From Zhengitettix transpicula (taxonomy: Eukaryota; Arthropoda; Insecta; Orthoptera; Tetrigidae), in assembly GCA_037074705.1 (NCBI GenBank), contig CM073591.1, positions 61,630,897 to 61,694,896 on the forward strand: DNA of 64,000 nt, given 5' to 3'. Positions 36,924-49,282 of the stretch are shown here, piece after piece. The position numbers and the translations under genes are program-made. Each line of letters opens with the position of its first letter. Position 1 is the stretch's first letter. Under the pieces are notes generated by a model, which was not told the DNA's origin, did no database searches, and saw only the letters and a list, made by a program, of their open reading frames with translations.

Positions 36924-37213
36924 GGTATTGCTATTGGAATAGTCGGCCAGCTGCCTCCTACACTGGTCAAGGCATGGAGAAGAGAATGCTGCGTCCCCAG
37001 AACAAACCCTCAGCCGCCATCGGAAGGGCGTGGGACAAGTACCAAATGCCCGACCTACCTAATGCAGGTTTTTCTAGGGTTTCCTGCATCACTTTTAGGC
37101 GAATTGCCGGGTAGGCTACTTTCGTATACATTACCTCATCCCCCTTCAGTCCCTTTCCTATGCCATATTATGCCTATGCCTCTATGTGGATTACCCTGTA
37201 TATAGCCTGTCTA
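36924..37213 (+). mobile_element. Family B retroposon, 5'-truncated copy (B5)
   Basis: Starts abruptly at TATTGGAATAGTCGGCCAGC, inside the family consensus. It continues through TGGTCAAGGCATGGAGAAGA, GGGCGTGGGACAAGTACC and GCGAATTGCCGGGTAGG, and ends near TATAGCCTGTCTAC. The abrupt 5' start with the 3' end kept is the usual sign of incomplete target-primed reverse transcription. Confidence 0.85.
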
Positions 37214-37439
37214 CACTTTCTTCTACTTCCCAACCAAGTGGATTACATTTTACGTGCAAAAGTTGTTAAATACTGAGCTTGAGGTCGCTTTACTCATAGA
37301 CACGAATTTTGGGTAGTAAAAATCATAATCAACATTTTTATAAAAAGTAAAATGACCATTGAGTATATTTAAGAAAGGTTCATGATATACATAAATATAT
37401 GGTTATGAAAAAGTTAAGAAGGCACATCGTATAATGAAA

Positions 37440-37710
37440 ATAGTTTGATATGGTGAGCCGTCGCGAGACTGAATGAGGCTAGTGCGTATCTAGTGGAAGG
37501 AGCAGCGACCTCGTGGTGAGGGAATTGAGTCCCCGATTGAAATATGCAAGGCGCGGACAGAGCCTGTCGGCCGAGCAGGTGATTTATGTGTTTCCTGTGC
37601 ACACGTGGGCTGCACGTGCTCTGGCTGCGGACGCGAATTCGCCAACGCCTGCCTCTGCACCTCCACACGATACAATAAACCACAGACGTCGGTTCACCAA
37701 CACTTAAAAA
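37440..37710. promoter_or_regulatory. GC-rich unique block
   Basis: Balanced to GC-rich, with E-box-like CACGTG sites (TGCACACGTGGGCTGCACGTG, about 37598-37618). Overlapping frames on both strands have no domain. It may be regulatory; not proven. Confidence 0.2.
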
Positions 37711-38785
37711 AAAACACAGTTACAGCACGAACTGGTACTTGAACTGAAATGAACGGGTCACACACATTTAAAGATCCGTTCAGCGTAATTTTCAGACGTG
37801 TTGCAGTACTTTTAAGCACGTTTGAATCAAACGTCTTCAATCAGTACCAGGAACTTTCGTTGTAAGAAAAATTGAGAGGAATGAATCATCTGCCTATTTT
37901 ATAAATTCGTGAAACAATGAAGGCTACAACACAATTCAGACCAGAATTAAAAATGCGAATAAACAGAATCTTGAAGCTAGTGCCACGGGATTCCGGAGAT
38001 GGATGAAGATTTTCACCGCGTAATAATTAAATGAAGAAACAGGTTATCATAGTCATGAAAAGTCCAAAATCATTCGTTCATATTTTCTCGTCTCTAGAGA
38101 AATCACCGATATTAAACGCAAACATGGGATAAACGTAAAAAAGTATTATATTATGTACTCCAGCAAGAAGAGCATGCAAATATTACTCTACGTTATACGC
38201 GTTGAATAGATCCAAAAGGTAAAACTTCAACTAATTAAATGTAGGGTTACAACATTTGTCTACGTGTTTTTAAACATAGTAGTTAGCTTTATAATTAAGT
38301 AATGAAAGCTTATGGAAGCAAGGGACTAAGATAAAATTGTTATTTGCAGCATTTGTATGATTATTACGTAATGGCATAATCATGAAACGAAATAATAACA
38401 GATACGGATTATCTACTTTATCCACAAGCCCGAAACTGTGGAAACCCTGGTTGAGCTAATTCAGTTACTGGAGAATTGAGGTAATTAATTGAGGTAAACT
38501 AATTATTAAAAACAAGAAAAATCTTTGATATATTAATAGTATTTCACACAAAATACTAGGTTTTGACGGTTTAAATCAACGGTACAGACACACAGAAGAC
38601 CTCACGACTTGAAAGCCACTGACAAAGGACCTTCTGGAGTTGTTTGTAAGAAGCACAGAATTGTATGCAAATGATACGCGACGGTTACTGGGTTGGGAAA
38701 AAAAATAGAAAGCATTTTAAATACCCTACTGAAAGTATTGTTGAAAATTAACTGTTGATATAAAGTCCCGATTTAAAAGAAGAAG
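37711..38785. other. AT-rich spacer, nothing recognised
   Basis: No gene or repeat seen. Confidence 0.5.
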
Positions 38786-39122
38786 GTGTAGACAGGCTAT
38801 GTATAGGGTAATCCACGTAGTGGCAACTCCCCTCTTATAGCATAGGAAAGGCATTGAAAGGGGGAATGAGGAAAGGTAGTGCAAGGCAGCCAAGGGTTAA
38901 CTAGGGCCCCCGGGCTATGATTTAAGGATCCTACCCGGCAATTCGCCAAAAAGTGATGCAGGTAAAACCCTAGAAAAACCTGCATCAGCTAGGTCGGGCA
39001 TTTGGTACTTGTCCCACGCCCTTCCGATGTCGGGAGAGGGGTTTGCTGTGGGGTCGCAGCTTTCCCCTCGCCGTGGCTTCACCAGTTTAGGAGGCAGTTG
39101 GCCGACTATTCCAATAGGAATA
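38786..39122 (-). mobile_element. Family B retroposon (B6)
   Basis: Retroposon 3' end at about 38786 (GTAGACAGGCTATGTATAGG), extending to CCGACTATTCCAATAGGAAT near 39120. It stops there and the next copy (B7) begins about 12 bp on. Internal blocks include CCAAGGGTTAACTAGGGCCC and TAGGTCGGGCATTTGGTACT. Confidence 0.85.
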
Positions 39123-39133
39123 GCAGTCCAGAC

Positions 39134-39441
39134 TTTTTTTTAGGGCAACAGGCTACATGAGCGTAATTCACGTTGGACAACTCCCCTTTAATAGCATAGG
39201 AAGGTATTTGAAAGGGGGATGCGGAAGGGTAGAGGAAGGTAGCCAAGGGTTAACTAGGGCCCCCGGGCTATGTTTTAAGGATCCTACCCAGCATTCGCCT
39301 AAAGAAATGCAGGGAAAACCCTAGAAAAACCTGCATCAGCTAGGTCGGGCATTGGGTACTTGTCCCCCACGCCCTTCCGATAGCGGGAGAGGAGTTTGCT
39401 GTGGGGACGCAGCATTCCCTTCTCCGTGCCTCGACCAGTTT
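39134..39441 (-). mobile_element. Family B retroposon (B7), tandem to B6
   Basis: Starts with a clean T-run (39134-39141, the poly-A tail on the other strand), then AGGGCAACAGGCTACATGA. It runs to CGTGCCTCGACCAGTTTA (39440), where similarity stops. Same orientation as B6. Confidence 0.9.
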
Positions 39442-40822
39442 ATACAATCTCAGATTTTGACGGTAAAAATAGGATTGGTAATCAGTGAGTGGAATATGTT
39501 ACTCAAATTATGGAAGATAATGTGGTGGGAGATTAACAGACTTTTCAAATCGACATTAAAAACATCGGCTTTTTTTTCCAGACACGTCGTTTATTTATTT
39601 GAAAACGACAGTTTTCTGGTATGACCACTGATCCTCACAGATCTTTTCTACGTTTAGGCTGTGGAACGAACGTCGTCTTCCACCGGGTGTTTTTCCTCAT
39701 GAATATCCCGCGGACAGTGACAAAACTCAAGAATGCCGTGACAATGTAAGTGACACGTAATGAAACTTGCATTCTGTCTTTCACCGAGAGCCTTTATGAA
39801 GAAAGGCGACATTTTTCAGACGCGTTGCGAGAATTCAGATGCTCCCGACAAGTTTTTATGATAGCGCCTTGTTAATGAGTAGCCGCTCACTGTTCTATTA
39901 CTCGATCGCGTGGTGTTTACATAGCATAAGACAAAGGGAATGATTCACATGAACCAGTACCACTCCAACAAAAACATACACCAGCGTTTAATAGATCCGG
40001 TCTTCCAATTAGTCTAAATATCTAGTTATTTTATTATGTATAATTTCATTCGCCGTTGCTCTGATGTCAAATAAACTCTTGGCAGAGGAAAAAAATTGTT
40101 CCAATATTTATTCTAATAACATGTAAACCTTTAAGCACTCGATAAGGTAAAATATAATAATTATATTTCTTTTATTCTTATTTTACAACAAACATTTCCG
40201 CTACGCCACTAATATTTTGAAACAAATCCTTCACATTATTTATCATCCAACACTGAAACAAGATCGAGATTTAAACTTACACATATTTTTTTATATGGGG
40301 TTTTTCTTCCGTGATGTTTATTGGGCTAAATTAAATATTTAAAACAGCCAATCCATATTACGTGTGAGTATAAAACGGAATACTTTCTAAAGAGTTGGAC
40401 TGAGGAAAAGGAAGAGTATCGTTTACAAATAAATCCTGCGTACGACCTTCGAAGAAGTATGTCGGGAGCCTAACGGATCAGTGCATCGGTTAGAATACAA
40501 ATCCGGGAGCAGAAATACGTTTCCATTAAATGTAAAATCGATGAGTCAAAACGTTGAAAAAAAACAGCCGCCAACGAAGTACTTTTTGAGGTAGAATAAA
40601 TGAAACAGAACGTTTTCATTAAGTTTTGATAAAAAAAAATAATGTAAGCTTAAAGTGTATATAGCCAGCGTTATATAGTTCTCCGGCGTAAAAATAACGT
40701 GTATTATATTTACGTTTCTCATTAAGACACTCAAAATATTTATAGAATGAAAGGAACGGTGAAGTTTTACAATTTATAAAAGTTTAAGGGGATGATAAGG
40801 AAAATTCTCTAACTAACAAACA
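39442..40822. other. AT-rich spacer, nothing recognised
   Basis: No supported gene or repeat. Confidence 0.5.
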
Positions 40823-41340
40823 TTTTTTTTTTTAGGGCAACAGGCTACTTGAGGGTAATTCACTTTGGGCAACTCCCCTTTAATAGCATAGGAAGGGATT
40901 TGAAAGGGGGGATGCGGAAGGGTAGAGGAAGGTAGCCAAGAGTTAACTAGGGCCCCCGGGCTGTATTTTAAGGATCCTACCCGGCATTCGCCTAAAGGAA
41001 TGCAGGGAAAACCTTAGAAAAACCTGCATCGGGTAGGTCGGGCATTGGGTACTTGTCCCACGCCCTTCCGATAGCGGGAGAGGAGTTTGCTGTGGGGACG
41101 CAGCTTACCCCTCGCCATGCCTTGGCCAGTTTAGGAGGCAGCTGGCCGACTATTCCAATAGGAATAGCGGACAACTCTTGCTGTATGCCCAAGGTCTGTG
41201 ACCCCGGAACATACACCTCTAAAAACAGACCGAGGTGCCTCGGCATGTGGGACCTTAATTCAAAAAAACCAGAGAGATGTGAGAGCATCCCCAAAGGTAG
41301 CCCCCGCCAGAGCTCTCTGGGAAGGTTCACGTGCGAGAAA
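40823..41340 (-). mobile_element. Family B retroposon, longest copy (B8)
   Basis: An 11-bp T-run at the retroposon 3' end (40823-40833), then AGGGCAACAGGCTACTTGAG. It continues through every block known for the family to GAGGTGCCTCGGCATGTGG and a further segment (AGCATCCCCAAAGGTAGCCC, about 41285) that pairs with the 5' start of B4. The clean tail and intact blocks mark it as one of the younger copies. The 135- and 119-codon frames on the two strands have no retroelement motif. Confidence 0.9.
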
Positions 41341-41821
41341 TCCTCTTGCACAATTTTTCAACCATATTTATACAGTTGTTTTATTGTTGTAATAAAGAGA
41401 AGTAAACAAGTATATATTTTGCGTAAGAAACTGATAAAATCGATATTAGAGCAGTTGTAAAAATACCGTTTGTAAAGATTTAACTCCGACAGGTATTAAA
41501 TATGTTATATTTGGCAATCTTTTTACAACGACAACGAAATGAGCAACTCAGTTCCAAAGCGGACGAGTAACAGTTTTGGATTACGAGCGTTCAGAACGAT
41601 CAGCAACAGCAACCGAGGAATACAGTCTTCCCGATTGAAAACATGCGAGTTTTCTCTGATTGCAAAAGTTATCGGTTGATAATATGTACGTGAGCATATT
41701 TGGAGATTAAAATGGCAGTTACCGCAATAGCTTCCACGTTTGTTGGCCGCGAACTCGGATAAACTCTTCTCAACAGTGTTTCATTTGTTTAAGCACACAT
41801 GGAGTGCAACGTTTCATAATA
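41341..41821. other. Spacer between B8 and mariner
   Basis: Nothing recognised; the TA at 41820-41821 is the left target duplication of the mariner. Confidence 0.5.
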
Positions 41822-43121
41822 CCACTGTGAACAAAAAGTAAGGTGAATTTATTTATAAAATATGAATTCTTTATTTATTCTTCCAAATCAATTGCATCCC
41901 CTTCAAAGTGATCCCCGTCCGATAAAACGCACTTTTTCCAACGCTTTTTCCAGTCCTCGAAACAGTCGGAATAGTATTTTTCCGGTATAGCCTTCGAGAC
42001 CTTCTTCGATTCGGTTTTTATCTCCTCAATCGTGTCAAAACGGCGTCCCCGCATTGGCCTTTTGAGTTTGCTGAATAGCCAGAAGTCGCACAGAGCCAAA
42101 TCAGGCGAATACGGTGGTTGCGGAACGATATAAGTCGAGTTTTGGGCAAAAAAAAAGTCGCGAAGAACCAATGCAGTATGACATGGTGCATTATCGTGAT
42201 GAAAGAACCAAGATTCCGGCCGTTTCAGACGAATAGCTGCACGAAAACGACGCATAACGCTCAAATAATATTATTTGTTGACAGTTTGGCCCGGCGGAAG
42301 GAATTCGTAGTGCACCACACCACGATAATCAAAGAAAACTGTCAACATGACCTTGATTTTCGATCGACTTTGCCGTGGTATTTTCGGTCAAGCTTCACCT
42401 TTTGCACGATATTCGCTGGATTGGTCGGTGGTTTCAGGGTCGTATGCGTAAATCTAAGTCTCGTCTCCAGTAATGATGCATTTCAAGTGGTCCTGATAGT
42501 CAGACAGCAAAGTTTCACACACATCAACGCGACGCTTTTTTTTTCAAAAAATTGAGCGATTTTGGCACCAATCGAGACTTGACGCGTTTGAGACACAAAA
42601 CATTCTTCAAAATGGTTTGGGCTGAGTCAAATTATATTCCAACACTATCAGCGAGATCTCTAATTGTCCATCGACGATTTTCAAGCACCAAATCTTTGAT
42701 TATTTGGACGTGTCCCTCGTCGGTTGACGTTGATGGTCGTCCAGAGCGCGGTTCGTCTTCAACGCGTTCTCGGTCCTCTTTGAACTCGTTGTATCACTTA
42801 TAAACGTTTGTTTGTGCCATAGTTTGATCACCAAAGGCTTTCCGCAACATTTTCAACGTGTCCGCACAAGAATATTCGTTCCGCAAACAAAATTTGATAC
42901 AAGTTCTTTGCTCAACAAAATCACCCATTGCAAAAATCGAAAAATTCACTTTTGGTTCTTTACAAAAACACGTGTAACTCGGAGATAATTAAACCTTTTG
43001 ACAAACAGACGCTTGGCAAATATTATAGACAGTCCTACCAACCTAGGAAAAAAAATTACCTGCCTTCCTAATACCCGGGAGTTTTAAATGACAATTTCTC
43101 CTTACTTTTTGATCACAGTGG
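41822..43121 (-). mobile_element. Full-length mariner transposon (1,300 bp)
   Basis: The left terminus CCACTGTGAACAAAAAGTAA (41822-41841) is matched by its complement at 43102-43121 (TTACTTTTTGATCACAGTGG). TA duplications flank it at 41820-41821 and 43122-43123. Length, termini and TA target are canonical for mariner. The transposase lies on the minus strand inside. Confidence 0.95.
41875..42928 (-). pseudogene. Mariner transposase, nearly full length, inactivated
   Basis: ATG at 42928, TAA at 41875, roughly 350 codons, the normal mariner length. All three catalytic Asp residues can be seen: 'IITGDET' (about 42460), 'HHDNAPCHT' (about 42200) and 'YSPDLALCDFWLF' (about 42090), a DD34D arrangement. 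The last 129 codons are open. Upstream, at least four nonsense changes (near 42793, 42642, 42451 and 42273) and a frameshift in an A-run near 42545 (T-run on plus) break the frame. It encodes the cut-and-paste enzyme for the surrounding element but cannot now make it. Confidence 0.93.
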
Positions 43122-43139
43122 TAGTCAATCAAACGTGGG

Positions 43140-43645
43140 ACCATTCTAACAACCTTCCGTCGATGCAACAGTCCAAACAGTGTGTGGAAGCGGCTGGAAG
43201 TGCTCCGGAGAAGACTGGAAAAGGCACTTTGGGATGTTCATGGTGTGGTTCTCATGTTCTATCTGGAAAAAGACAAAATAGTCACCGGACAAATTGGCGC
43301 ACAATTGCAATGCCCACGTTTGGATAAAAAAAAGCTATTTTTCACTACGAGAATGATCACGCATCTTCAGTTGTTGCTGCTAGACTGTAAAAAATGCCCT
43401 TCAAATTGCTCTCACAAGCACCATATTTGGCTGATTTAGCTTCAAGCGATTATTTCTTGTTCTCGAAACTAAAAAAAATAGTTTGTTTGTCTGGATGTGC
43501 TTCGAATGAAGAGGTTGAGAAATTGTTTGACACTGACGATAAAGAAATTGTCATTCAAAAATTCGATAATATTAAAAAAATCGTTAGTAAATTTTTTCTC
43601 TGGTCCAGCACTTTTCTAACTAATATCGTTAAACTATAATTTTGT
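43140..43645 (+). pseudogene. Second, older mariner transposase fragment (C-terminal half)
   Basis: The plus strand, over two shifts, gives 'LWDVHGVVLMFYLEKDKIVT' (about 43215-43280), 'FHYENDHASSVVAARL' (about 43340-43385), 'ADLASSDYFLFSKLKKIV' (about 43427-43480) and 'ASNEEVEKLFD' (about 43500). These correspond to the regions around the second and third mariner catalytic Asp. It belongs to a different subfamily from the adjacent mariner, starts 18 bp past that element's right TA, and lacks the N-terminus. It ends before the usual C-terminus and is defective. Confidence 0.85.
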
Positions 43646-45182
43646 TCCAGTATATGAAACAATAAGAACGTTAACTATACTTCACCATCGGCAATGGGCA
43701 CGAAGGCGAGGTACGGTTACTGGAGCACGTGAAGGATCAGGCCAAAACCTTACTAAGCTGCTGTTTTGGATCTGGGAGAATTGTTTTCCAGGTACTCCTA
43801 AAACTTTGTTTACGGGATGCCTGTGTCACAATGGAGCGAGTGCCATGTGTGCTGGCTGGAGCGCGGAAGTTGGCGGCGTCGCAGTTGGATCTCTGCCCGA
43901 GGATCTCGTAGTGTCCGTACTATTAATGCCACCCACAAAAAAAAATCTATCTCCGATTTAAATGTACGTCCTCATCGTACGCAGTGCGTCATCGTTTGGG
44001 TGGTGGCTATGTTGCCAGATGAGACGCGGCAGGCCCTACTCCATTGCTCCTCATGGCATTGACACACGAACCGACAACGCTTTGCTATTATCTTCGGGCT
44101 TTGATTTCGAAGACATTTTGTACCACAATTGAAAGAAGATCGATGAGGATGGAAGCTGTCGAACCTGTGATCAGGAAATGACATCCGAGACACAAGAAGA
44201 CAATATACCGATACGAAAGTAGGTCAATGCAAATAACAACATTATTTTGGAGCCAATCATACTTATTACTCAATCTCCTATAATCTATTCTCCAACCTTT
44301 TCGTGACGTCCGTAAAATAAGTTTTCAGATGGTCTCAAAGTAGTCGATTGTTTCGACAATGATCTCGTTCGGAGTGAATTTTTACAGGTTTTTTCGGGTT
44401 ATAAAATGGGATAAAGCAGCAAGGAGCAAAATATAGCGAAATTGTAGGAGGCGGCGACAGTTTTAACTTAAAATCTATATCTTTTTTCCCAGAAAATATT
44501 ACTTAAGCGTATTGTCTCCATGGAAAAATATTTTCTTCTTACAAATGTGAACATTTTTTGGCTCAAGCGGTCCAAAGACAACGCATAATAATCTCCATTT
44601 ATCATTCACACATATACCAAATAGTCGTGTGCATCACCAAACACCACGGTCCACAGTAGAAATCCTGTGCTTGAAATTCTATTTTTATAGTTGTTTCATC
44701 AACAATTATAAAGATGTACTTATTCGTCAGCATTGACATCGTGATTGCATTTATTCTCCACAGTGAGCAAAATCGGAGTCAATCTTGTAGATATTTATTT
44801 TTGTAGAAATGGACCTACTCAGTCACGAGCAATGCCTGTCGCTTCAACTAGTTCACGCAATTCAACTCGTCGAGCACTAAACGCTGTATTGTGTAATATT
44901 CGATTATTTCTGACATATGAAGTACCTAAATATGTGTATCACTAGTGGATGTCCTACGTTGTTCAAACTCATTGATCCAACTATAAATTATTTTCAACTC
45001 TGGGTCAGATGTGTCATGAACGTTATTCAAATACGCTTTTTTTACAAATAAAAAGACTTAATCATTGGCCGAAACAAGTTTTTCCACTGTTTGAACATAA
45101 CAATAACTAATTGAATTCACTGATAAAAAAATGGATCCTCTCAATGGATATTTATGAAAATTTGACAGTGTGTATTGAATAG
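43646..45182. other. Spacer between DNA transposons, unassigned
   Basis: 43730-44200 is GC-richer with overlapping short frames on both strands and may be decayed transposon, but I recognise no motif. The rest is AT-rich. Confidence 0.4.
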
Positions 45183-46407
45183 TACATGGAGGTCCGCTCA
45201 AATAACCCTAATTACAATTGTATTTAACGTGTAAACGGTTTGATAGAAACTTACAACAACATTTTTATGAAAGGACAACTCCACAAGTTTAGAATTCTCT
45301 TGATGATTCATTTATCAAAATGGCGACACGGTTCATGAAAGCGCAAACTGTTTTGTGCTATCCGGAGTTTAAATCAGTTATTTCAGTCCAAAGAGAGTTC
45401 CGGAGAGTCTTTAATCACGCTGCTCCTACTGTTACTGGAACTTTGTTAAAGAAGCACGGTGGTGGTCGCAAAACATCCGACGAAACGGTTGAAAATGTTC
45501 GACCCCATTATGAGCGAAGCCCCCTGTAAGTCATTAAGAAGAGCTTCGCTGGAACTTCAAATACTGAAATCAACATTGCATCGAATTGTCCACAAACGTC
45601 TCAAACTTTATGTATACAACGTGCATTTACCAAAAACATCTTGAGCCGAATTACAGACCAAACGATTGGAATTCGCCGATACGATGCTAGTCCGTCTTGG
45701 CGCTGATCCTGATTTCATGTCTAGGACGAAGCCACTTTCCATGTATCAGGAAAGGTAAACCGGCATGAGGTGCAGATCTGCGGATCGCAGTATAATCACA
45801 CTACACAGAAGCACATTCGTGATGGCCCAAGTTGAATGTTTGGTGCAGTATGTCACAGAAAAAAGTCATTGGATCGTTTTTCTTCGCCGAGGAAACTGTC
45901 TGTATCTTGACATGCTGGAGATATTATTTTTTCCACAATTTCAACAACATCATTTTCCAACAATATGACGATCTTCCACACTAGTTCAATGAAGTTCGTA
46001 CGACTTTGGCCAGCATTTTCCCCAGCCGTTGGATCGGAAGGGGAGGACCGATGACGTGACCCCCGAGATCTTCCGATTTAACACCGCTCGATTTCTTTCT
46101 CTGAGGCTACGTCAAAGAAAATGTTTACGCCACCCCAGACAGAGACCTTCGTGATCTTCGTCTTATCAAAGGGGCTATTCAGAGCATTTCAGAAGACATG
46201 TTCCATCGTGCTTCTCAAGAAATTGTTCATCGCTTTGATATCGTCTCAGTGACTGCCGGAGCTCACATAGAGATGTGGTGATGTGTATATCAAAGAAACT
46301 TGGTGAGTTTTCCTTTAATATAAACTTTGCTGTAAGTTTCTATCTTTAATCGTTTTTACCCGAAACATACAACTGAAATTACGGACATTCGAGCTGACCA
46401 CCCTGTA
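45183..46407 (+). mobile_element. Complete DUF4817-type IS630/Tc1-mariner element (1,225 bp)
   Basis: About 50-bp imperfect TIRs. The left end starts TACATGGAGGTCCGCTCAAA; the right end read as complement starts TACAGGGTGGTCAGCTCGAA. They stay alignable through CCCTAATTACAATTGTAT versus TCCGTAATTTCAGTTGTAT. Both ends carry TA. The transposase-derived region sits inside on the plus strand. Confidence 0.9.
45320..46281 (+). pseudogene. DUF4817-type transposase, degenerate
   Basis: ATG at 45320. The N-terminal 'KSVISVQREFRR' is the helix-turn-helix (DUF4817) signature. About 25 residues of the usual linker are missing before 'GGGRKTSDETVENV'. 'SLRRASLEL' and 'STLHRIVHKRLKLYVYNVHL' form the second HTH region. 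The catalytic core follows in shifted frames: 'DEATFHVSGKVNRHEV' (first Asp, 45725), 'QQYDDLPH' (second, about 45965) and 'RSSDLTPLDFFL' (third, about 46080). It ends in 'VTAGAHIEMW' and TGA (46281). Several frameshifts and stops make it non-functional, though all three Asp codons persist. Confidence 0.9.
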
Positions 46408-48444
46408 CTTCTCAGAAGCGAATTTTTTTTAGATATAGACTTTTGGTGCATCCTAGAACAAAAATGAAATTGAGACACGAAATTGTCAGGTGGAAACAAT
46501 TAGAAAAAAATGCAATGTTGACAGAAGAACGTATGTACTGTAGATGTTTTATAAAGTGATGGTACACCGTATTATGTTTATCGAGAAGTATACGAGGTCG
46601 CTATTATTCTAGAGCTTATAAGCTTCAATAGAAGACATTTGAAATATTTTTTTGTAATGTTAGAACAATGAAGTCAAGTCAAATGTGTTCAATGTCGCTC
46701 TTGTAATTAAGCGCAGACTGGACCAATAAGATTAATCGACAATTGCACATAAAAAGGGTCACTAATTAAGCTTAGAAATGGATATGTTATCAACTAAACT
46801 AGTACATGTATGAGTAGGACTACGCTACGCTGCCGATCGCATTCTCACAGCCTTAAAGTTTTAAAGCTCTGAAAGTAGCAAATGAGCCTGATGCTAGTTT
46901 AATCAGGCATGAAGCCTAAAGGAGTGCCCACAATGTCGTTTCCCTGCCTAATGAAGAAATTGCTAAAGCGTACAGGTCACGTGGATTGTATCTTCAGCCG
47001 CACACAATAAAATCTCATCCAGACTTGTAGACACGTCGCAATTAAAGCGACTGGTCGACCGTAATCAGCGAATAACCCCGTAAGGTGAAGGTCCTTGACT
47101 CCTGCACATCCACTTCAGACCTGGCAGGTGAGAAGTTGCTAAGATAAGATTCTTTGCCGATGTAACTTAACACAGTTAATGTCTACTGCATCTGCGAAAG
47201 AAATATACTTCCAATTAAAGAGAAAAAAGAGTATAAAGAATGTCAAAACAACCGCTTCACACGAATGAATGAATGAACTGTTCCGAGTCGTAGACCCTCG
47301 GCGAAAAAGACTTCAGGATCAATAGACGTAAACTTCGCGGACAGTGGATGTTTTGTCTGCAGTCCAGATGTTAGCTTAGAGCACGTGGAGTAAAACTAAC
47401 TGTTATCATTAGCACTTATAAAGGCTCGTGCTAAAGGTTTCTTTCATAATCCTGCGGTTATAGGTGATAGTTTTATTTGTCGTTGATTATTATATTACTT
47501 CCAGCATACATTACTTATAAATTGAGGGTGTACTAAGATATTTTCTTCTTTATGCACTTAAATACAATGTAACTTAACACACGCCTGTCCATTAGGAATA
47601 ATACAGTTTGAATTATTTATTTTCACTGCTCAGAATATCGAAACTCTTGTGGTACGAATATTACCAAATGAACGTATTTATTAATATTACAGTAAGAATA
47701 AGTCCATAAAATAAATAAATGTTTTTAATAAAAAATGGAACCAAAACTTATAACTTATGAATTAAATGCCCAACTTCCAAATAAAATTACAATAAAACAA
47801 AAGCGTGTAAGCTTAATTTCAGTTTATCTAGTCAGACCTGTTCCGTACACGTGTTTGGTCCATTTTCAGGCTTCTTTTTAGAATATTTTCCCTGAGCTGT
47901 CTTGAAACCTTACCCAAAAAATTATCTTGGGTCGAAATTACTTCCTTTATCGTCTTATCCGTTTAAATTGTTTTTTGAGTAATATATTCTTTGTGCATTA
48001 CTTAATTCAATTATATCTGAAGGTGATCCCTTCCTATTACTCACTAAAGTACCCACACACGGATTATTTGGTTCACGTGATAACTTACCGAAGCTCATGA
48101 TCATGCACATGAAACCATAAGCAAGAGTACTTTTAAATGTCTGTTCTTCCTTTACGGAACCGAACTATTACGTGTAGATGTGGACGAGTCAAGGCTGTTC
48201 CTAGAAACAAATTTCGTATGGAATTTGGTAAATGACTAAAATCAGAAAAGAATCACTTTGTTTTATTCACGTTAATGTATTGTCTGAATAAGAAAGTTCA
48301 GTTTGCTGTTCTACTATCATAATTTATTGAATATTGTTTTAGATGCAGTTTCTGTGCATTGTTTCCTAATGAAAATAACGTGCTTAGTGACAATTTTATA
48401 CAGACTGATAATTTATTAGTATTAAAAAAGAGTTACATTTGCTA
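46408..48444. other. Spacer, nothing recognised
   Basis: AT-rich with a less AT-rich part at 46830-47400. No gene, RNA or repeat family assigned. Confidence 0.5.
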
Positions 48445-48665
48445 AGAAGAGCCTAGTGAAACACAACTGCACTTGTCAGTTGACAACACTTAAAAGCCTT
48501 TTGAGTGTTGTCAACTGAGAAGTGGCAGTTGTGTTTCTCTCGGCTCTTCTTAGCACCTGACGAAAGGAACGAGGATCGCAGGAACGTTGTGTGGTATTTA
48601 TATTACCTTTTTGTCTTAATTGGCTATCTTTATTATTCATTATTTTCAATCAACGAAAAAAATTT
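48445..48665. mobile_element. Foldback MITE family C, copy 4 with long central hairpin
   Basis: The inner hairpin pairs AAGAGCCTAGTGAAACACAA with TTGTGTTTCTCTCGGCTCTT and GTTGACAACACT with AGTGTTGTCAAC around a loop at about 48494-48506. Only the right outer arm is present (AACGTTGTGTGGTATTTATA, GGCTATCTTTATTATTC). The copy shows that the compact C1 is a deletion form of a longer palindrome. Confidence 0.85.
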
Positions 48666-49282
48666 TATTTAAAAAGCTACATTTGTTAATTTCTTTTTGT
48701 AATTGACAGTTTTGTGATGGCAAAATTAAGACGACTGTCAAACCTTTAAATAAATTACTCTGTGACTACTTAATACAACTTACATTCGTTCCTCTGACTA
48801 AATTTCTGAGTTCTTTTGGTGAGATACAAGGCCTGTTAGTTACGACGAAATAGGAATGAAGATTAGCGGCGAAGATACGGATCCCGGGAACCAGGTCCAA
48901 GTCATAGTTAGGAGGCAGATTTTAGTACGACTACAAATTACCAATATTATGGACGGCCCGAGCGAGCGACGGGTTAGGCTGGTTCCCAGAAACCCAACTG
49001 TGGTATACCTACTCACATTTTCTACGAATGTATACGATTAATCATAAACCTAAGCTCACATTTCAGAATTCTTCACATTTCTCCAAGTCATATTACTATT
49101 ACTAATCTGTGTATTTCTTAGTCTCTTGTGTTGAACAATGTTTTACAAGATTTTAGCAACAATGCTATTTCATCATGTTTCTTTTCACTTTTTTTCCTAC
49201 GTTAAAAATCGTAGATATTAAAGAACTTTCAAACAAAGCTCAGTTAAAATTGAATTAAAGAATCAGGATAGAAAATATTGAG
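48666..49282. other. Spacer, nothing recognised
   Basis: A 61-codon plus-strand frame (48856-49041) has no recognisable domain. Confidence 0.45.

Noticed and set aside
41053..41460. 135-codon plus-strand frame over B8
   Set aside because: Lies in a retroposon copy on the antisense strand; equivalent frames are not conserved among the other copies.
43817..44193. Overlapping frames on both strands in a GC-richer patch
   Set aside because: No transposase or host-gene motif could be read in any frame; left as unassigned spacer.
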